This document shows, piece after piece, positions 58,981 to 64,000 of a stretch of DNA of 64,000 bases. Position 1 is the first letter of the stretch, and each line of letters begins with the position of its first letter. The notes beneath the pieces are model-generated. The model searched no databases. It saw only the letters and a list, made by a program, of their open reading frames with translations, and was not told the origin of the DNA. The stretch is from Homalodisca vitripennis. Lineage: Eukaryota > Arthropoda > Insecta > Hemiptera > Cicadellidae. The stretch lies in NCBI RefSeq assembly GCF_021130785.1, contig NC_060215.1, positions 122,364,001 through 122,428,000 of the forward strand. The letters are read 5' to 3'. Position numbers and translations under genes: made by a program.

Positions 58981-59068
58981 GCATGTACAATCACTTGAAA
59001 ACATGCGAGGTATTTTAATGTGAATCTTTTCAGGTTAGAAACCCTTTATTGCATTTAGTCCTAAACAG

Positions 59069-59330
59069 ACCTTTGCGCTTCTTGCTGGAGTAATAGGATT
59101 TTCTAGAATGGTAGGCTCTATGGCTCTGTTCTGTCTCCTACAGCCAAAGAGGGTTGTGACACTACTTCATCATGTTTAGGCTAGCCTTTAACTAAAGGAA
59201 TTTCATCTACTACAACAGTTATCAATCTCAGTATACTACACGTATCAATCCACTATTTTATCACTATATCTAACATTTACTGTTCACTCCTGGAAAATAA
59301 AGGGCGTTGCCCAGATGTAAATGGCAAAGC
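59069..59330 (+). repeat. Dispersed repeat, partner of 55366-55740
   Basis: Shorter and more diverged copy, bounded by GACCTTTGCGCTTCTTGC and GGGCGTTGCCCAGATGTAAA. Confidence 0.45.
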
Positions 59331-61087
59331 TGTTATGCTGCACTCAGTTTACGTTAAACTGGAAGTTAAGCCAGATATAATCTTATTTTAGAGTTATAAC
59401 CGTCTAAAAGATGCATTATAATGAACAAACAAATTTGCGTAAAACTTTTTACCTTTAGAATTCACCATAGTAACATGACGCATAGCTTTAAATATTTTAC
59501 TTCAGATTTATCTGTTACACATACCTATTATTTATTATTGGTTCACTGTGACTGTTTAGTAAAATATTGCATTCTATTATGTGGCAATCTTTTACTACAC
59601 ATCAAGAAAATACATTAAATACATGTCTTCTCTCTCTTAAGTGCCCACATAAACAGCTTTTAATCTGAAGTATCTAGACTCTTGTCTATTGACCTACAGA
59701 GTAACGTAAAAGTATTGCTTTATATAGTAAATTACAGTTTCAAATGCTAAGTTTGTATTTGTAAATTTGATAATATAATTTCAAAAGCCTTCAATCGGTA
59801 GTGCAGGTCTAATTCACTGCAGTATACTTAAACAAAATTGTGACATTTGATACCTATATTTCTCAACTGCTCGTAATACAAAAATCACAAGCCAATTAAG
59901 AGGATTATTTAATGTAATTCCTGTTGAAGCTGTTGAAGTGTGACCGGTCATATTCATGTTGGATCTACTTGCAATGAGAGCATGTTTCACCATTTTGTTT
60001 AGCCACCTTAAGTAAATTGAGAGTTGCATTGAGATTATTTACGATATTTTTGTATGTATACCAAATACCAAAATTATTTGTAGAATACTCTAAGCACTGT
60101 TTTCAACAAAAAAAAAAAAATTGTTTGAGTGTAATGATTTACAGCCGTAACTAAAGAGTATCGTCATATAAGGGCACCCAATGTTATATCAGCTGTATGC
60201 TACTTGATTACAGGCATGCAGCAATTCGGCGAGTCAGGATTAAAAGTAGGGATATATCTTTGGAAAAAGTATTTTTCATGCTCCTGTGAGGCTCATAAGC
60301 TTTTTATGGAGATGCTCCATGATATCTCTGGGGAGATAACCTATGAACTGCCTTGAGATACGTCCCATGGGATCTTTGGTAGTATGCCCTAGATTTTTTC
60401 TGGGCCAATACACTTGGGGATCTTTTGTACGTTGTTCAGAGTTGAAGTCTTGGTTAATCTAAAATAGTCCAGGTTGGTGAGATAAAGAACCAGAGATACT
60501 GTATCTAATTATGTACACACTACTGTGACTATAAGGCGACTATAGGTTGTTACGCGTTAACAAAATTAAAATTATAATAAGACTGCTGCGTGAGAAAAAA
60601 TACACAGTGTTCTGTTGTTTTTTAGTTAATCCTACACAATTCGTAAAATTCATTGCGTCTCTTCGGCAGTATATGTTAATTATTTAATTATTTTAAATAT
60701 TTATGAGGGTAATAGGTCTGAAAGCTCTTAGGTCCAAAGAAATATCAGGTTTTATATGTTTGTGCTACATTATTTTTGATAATTTGTGTGCGTATTATAG
60801 TGTGTTAAACTGCTATATTTTTTCTCTTTTTAATCTCCATTCCATAACTTTAATTGTATTTAGTCTGAATGATAATCGGTTGCAATTTTTAAATCACTGT
60901 CAGACATTAAAATCATGTTTTGAGTTCAAGTTGCTGTTTGTGTCTAAATAAATAAACTATCTGTTAATATTAGAAACAGAACTAAGAGTTTATGACAAAA
61001 CGTTTCAAAATTAGTTTAAATGGTGTAGTGAAAATTTGTCTACCGTTATTCCAAAGTGAGTTTCTGACAAGACTGTTCAAAGTTTCC
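59331..61087. other. Anonymous AT-rich region
   Basis: No gene. A GC-balanced stretch at 60160-60450 has locally repeated TCCNNGGGATCTTTGG/GGGGATCTTTTG wording, but no family is recognised. Confidence 0.3.
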
Positions 61088-61215
61088 CGGATGTTTGCCG
61101 ATTATAATCCGGCAGCTTACCACGCCATGTTGCGTGAGCCGGGAGTTGTTATACTAACTCATTAGTGGTCTGGCGTGCCGCATCATGACCTTCGTTATAT
61201 TGTCAACATTAACTA
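61088..61215. repeat. Dispersed repeat, partner of 53465-53590
   Basis: GATTATAATCCGGCAGCTTA, TGTTGCGTGAGC and AACTCATTAGTGG match the copy at 53465 in order and orientation. Confidence 0.7.
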
Positions 61216-61703
61216 CATTTCAATATGTAATACAAAATCATATTTAGTCTACGAAACTAGACTATATAATATTTCCATTACTAAATAATCTGATCTTTTA
61301 TATCTTTTTACCGTATCATAAAAATATTTCCACCAGCTATTAGAGTTTTTAAATATCACTGTTGAACTCGCTTTAAACGAAAGACTAAAACAATAGTGTT
61401 AGATTATCGAATGTTTAATATAAAATTGCATTACCGCTATGAAGAAAATAAAATCAAGAAATGAGGTGTTTCCACCAGGCACCAATATCTTTTAAGAGAA
61501 AGAATGTATAAAATTACAAGTATTTAGGCCTAATTGTATGTTTAGGCCTTTTTTATTAATAACAATTGATAAAATTCCGAAATAATCCCAAACAATTCTC
61601 ACACGTACTAAAACAAAAAAACTTACTATATCCTAGTTACTACCCATAGTTTGGAACACAATATCCTAGGCCTTACACGTCCAAAAATTTAAGCTTAGGG
61701 AGA

Positions 61704-62030
61704 ATTATATTTCCGACAGCAATGATGAGTAAGCGTTGTTGGCACGATGAAGAAAATAGGTCAAGAAGTGCATATTTATAGTTTATAACACTTATAGCAT
61801 TTATAGCATACTCAACTCTCAGTATGTTTGTGTTATAATTGGTTTTGCCTTTCTTCTCCATAAGAATATAAGTTACATACATACGTTTCAGAGGCCGTCT
61901 TATGTCAAAAAGCAACTAAGATGGGTTTTATAGCAGTTTTAAGTTTTTAATAAAGGTTAGTAACTTTGTCTCTAGTATGTGTAAGCACCGACTAACCACT
62001 GCATACTTAATATTTCCTAAACCGTTCAGT
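61704..62030 (+). repeat. Dispersed repeat, partner of 29752-30060
   Basis: Starts GAATTATATTTCCGACAGC. AAGATGGGTTTTATAG lies ~215 bp later (61918), followed by TTTGTCTCTAG and AGCACCGACTAACC. The following 62220-62400 contains further GGGTTTTAATTTCAAATG-type similarity, suggesting an internally repetitive family. Confidence 0.55.
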
Positions 62031-63037
62031 TAAAAGAATATTCTTACCAATATATATAATTTTAATTTTATCATATGAATAAGCTAATATTGCTACTATA
62101 ACAATTACTATAATTTTAAACTATAAATGTAAACAATTAGAAATTATTTGTTAAGTTCAACATGTGGTTGTGCTGCCATAAAAAGTTTTACATAGAAAAG
62201 TAGGTTATATTTAACAACCTTAAAAAATGGTTTTTAATTTTAAAGTTAACTTATTTTTACATTAATGATCGATTCTACTGACCAGAATTAAATATAAATT
62301 TTTTATACTGTTAGCTGTACATAATAAAAACAAATGGGTTTTAATTTCAAATGTAACACGTTTTTATATTTATGGTACGATTCTGCCAAGCCTAATTAAA
62401 CAAGAATCAATGGAATTACTAGTTACACGTAATAAGATTGTTTTATCCTGATGCTAGAGGTGCCTGTTTATACTTCGTATAGATTAAAACATCGAAATTA
62501 TGTTACATGTGTTGGTCTTACTTTCATGGAGTAAAATCGGTAGAAAAATGCAGTTATACAGGGAATTATTTAAGGACGTGATAGAAAGTAATAAAAGACT
62601 TACCAATCAGTCCAACAAAGTAACTTACTCACATATTACTATGGAACACAGCAAAACTTGTACTCTGTTTATTTATAAAGTTTCTGCGAACTAATTCTGT
62701 GATTTATCGTTTGTATTTTGCTATCCATGGGTTAAATTTTTGTTTTTATATCTAAATTTAACCTTTTGCACTACTCAATTAACCGAGTTGCAGTTCGAGT
62801 CCTTTCTTAGGCAAACACACGAAAACAAGCGTTTTTATCAATAGTTCTCGCACAAACGGACAGAAAAACATACATACAGGTAGAGAACGACACGTTTTAA
62901 GATCTGTATGGGACGGCATGTTTAGGTAAGCTGTAGTACGGAATGAGGCTTTTTATTCTAATTAATTTTAAGATTTTCATTGGAAAATGAGCCAACCACC
63001 ATTACACCTTTCTTTATTTCTACAAGAAACTTGGATG

Positions 63038-63069
<32 letters not shown>

Positions 63070-64000
63070 ATATATATATTTGAGTTCATGTAACCGTAGG
63101 GTTTCTCGTCTTATATATTTATAGATATACAAATACTTAATTTTAGAAGGTGAACTTTTTATTATTTAATATGCTGACATGTGCCGCAGGATAAGATTCG
63201 AATTTGGAATATTTCGCTCTTTCAATACCAGCTGTTCTATCAAATTATATAGCTTGTACTACAGATTTTTTCATATAATACACTGGTATTGGGATTGAGT
63301 TTCTATGAAATCCTTTCGCAAAAACGCTTAAACATTAAAATTCTTTAGAAGGAGATTTGTAATAGATCTGTTATATTTTTCATATCCTTAGAAGACGGAG
63401 TGTCTAGGGTAAAGCAAATCAAGCTTGTAGCATGTATTAATTAAATAAATAAAGGGTATTTATTCGATCGTAAATAGTGATATCTTATTAAAACATAGTA
63501 ATGCAATATTTAGTATTTGAACAGACCCATTACCGTCCCTATCATTCCATGAAGATATTTGTATACACTGCTAAGACTTCAAAGGATTCAAGCCAGCCCA
63601 TGTATGCTTTCATAGGCGGTGTCTCTAATCAGTGTATATCGATAGGTTCCATTCAAAGTACAGTATTCGACAGTACTCTCTGAATACAGGATCTAACTTG
63701 TGTAGAGTATTTGCATATCACTTTGGAATATAAACTACAAACATATTTACTTCTATCACCCTCTAAATAGTTGTGAACCAAAATTAAAAAATAATTTCAG
63801 CCTGTCTATTCACACGATATCTCGAAAACTAACTGACCATTAACTTGAAATTTTGGTTTTAGCTCGTAGCAATCCATGCAATTTGGCTGTGCGTTAGCGA
63901 ACATTTTATTACTGGTGTTATAGCTAAACATGTTAACAACAAAAGTAATAGAAAAAAAAGATGTTATAGCAAATTAATTACAATCATGTGATATTTTAAT
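62031..64000. other. Anonymous AT-rich region to window end
   Basis: No gene. (TA)n runs at about 63035-63080. The segment 63800-63900 is the partner of the repeat at 28870. Confidence 0.3.

Noticed and set aside
62788..62798. B-box-like GTTCGAGTCC as another tRNA or SINE
   Set aside because: No A-box at the right distance and no SINE body or tail; the 10-mer alone is insufficient.

Overview
The window is AT-rich eukaryotic DNA dominated by transposable-element relics. The types present (jockey/CR1-like LINEs, a mariner-like DD41D element, hAT relics of two kinds, a DUF7869-type element, a tRNA-derived SINE, and MITE-like foldbacks) fit an arthropod, most likely a hemipteran insect. That assignment is inferred from the style of the LINE and transposase proteins, not from a host gene. 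I found no convincing host protein-coding gene and no functional RNA gene. Nearly all open frames are chance ORFs or decayed transposon proteins.

Layout. 0-6 kb: two minus-strand LINE reverse-transcriptase relics flank a large inverted repeat (1475-4808). A 2.58-kb mariner-like transposon (1856-4438) sits exactly at its centre; its transposase has one nonsense codon and no frameshift. 7-14 kb: a plus-strand LINE tail and a minus-strand LINE ORF1 relic. 14.4-15 kb: an array of a 15-bp CpG-rich motif (TTCGGNNYTNNCGGA). 15-25 kb: a tandem segmental duplication (copy A 15083-19785, copy B 20591-25020). The copies differ by a hAT element carrying a long inverted tandem array (in A) and by a LINE and an anonymous insert (in B). 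25-27.5 kb: a second, GTF2IRD2/ZBED-type hAT relic. 31.5-32.1 kb: a LINE 3' end. 32.3-35.7 kb: a DUF7869-type transposon, followed directly by a second TTCGG array (35911-36349). 36-45 kb: mostly anonymous AT-rich DNA with a 54-A tract. 45.2 kb: a tRNA-derived SINE. 47.4-50.45 kb: a 12-copy satellite with a ~217-bp core separated by (TA)n tracts. 50-64 kb: anonymous DNA with paired dispersed repeats, a 42-bp minisatellite and a ~240-bp MITE-like foldback.

How the parts relate. The region appears to have grown by repeated insertion and local duplication. Copies A and B provide natural empty sites that expose later insertions. The least explained structures are the two related TTCGG arrays, which share motif, spacing and one terminal block including its spacers. 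Next come the inverted tandem array inside the hAT (a potential long hairpin transcript), the nested palindrome at 1475-4808, and the (TA)n-separated satellite.
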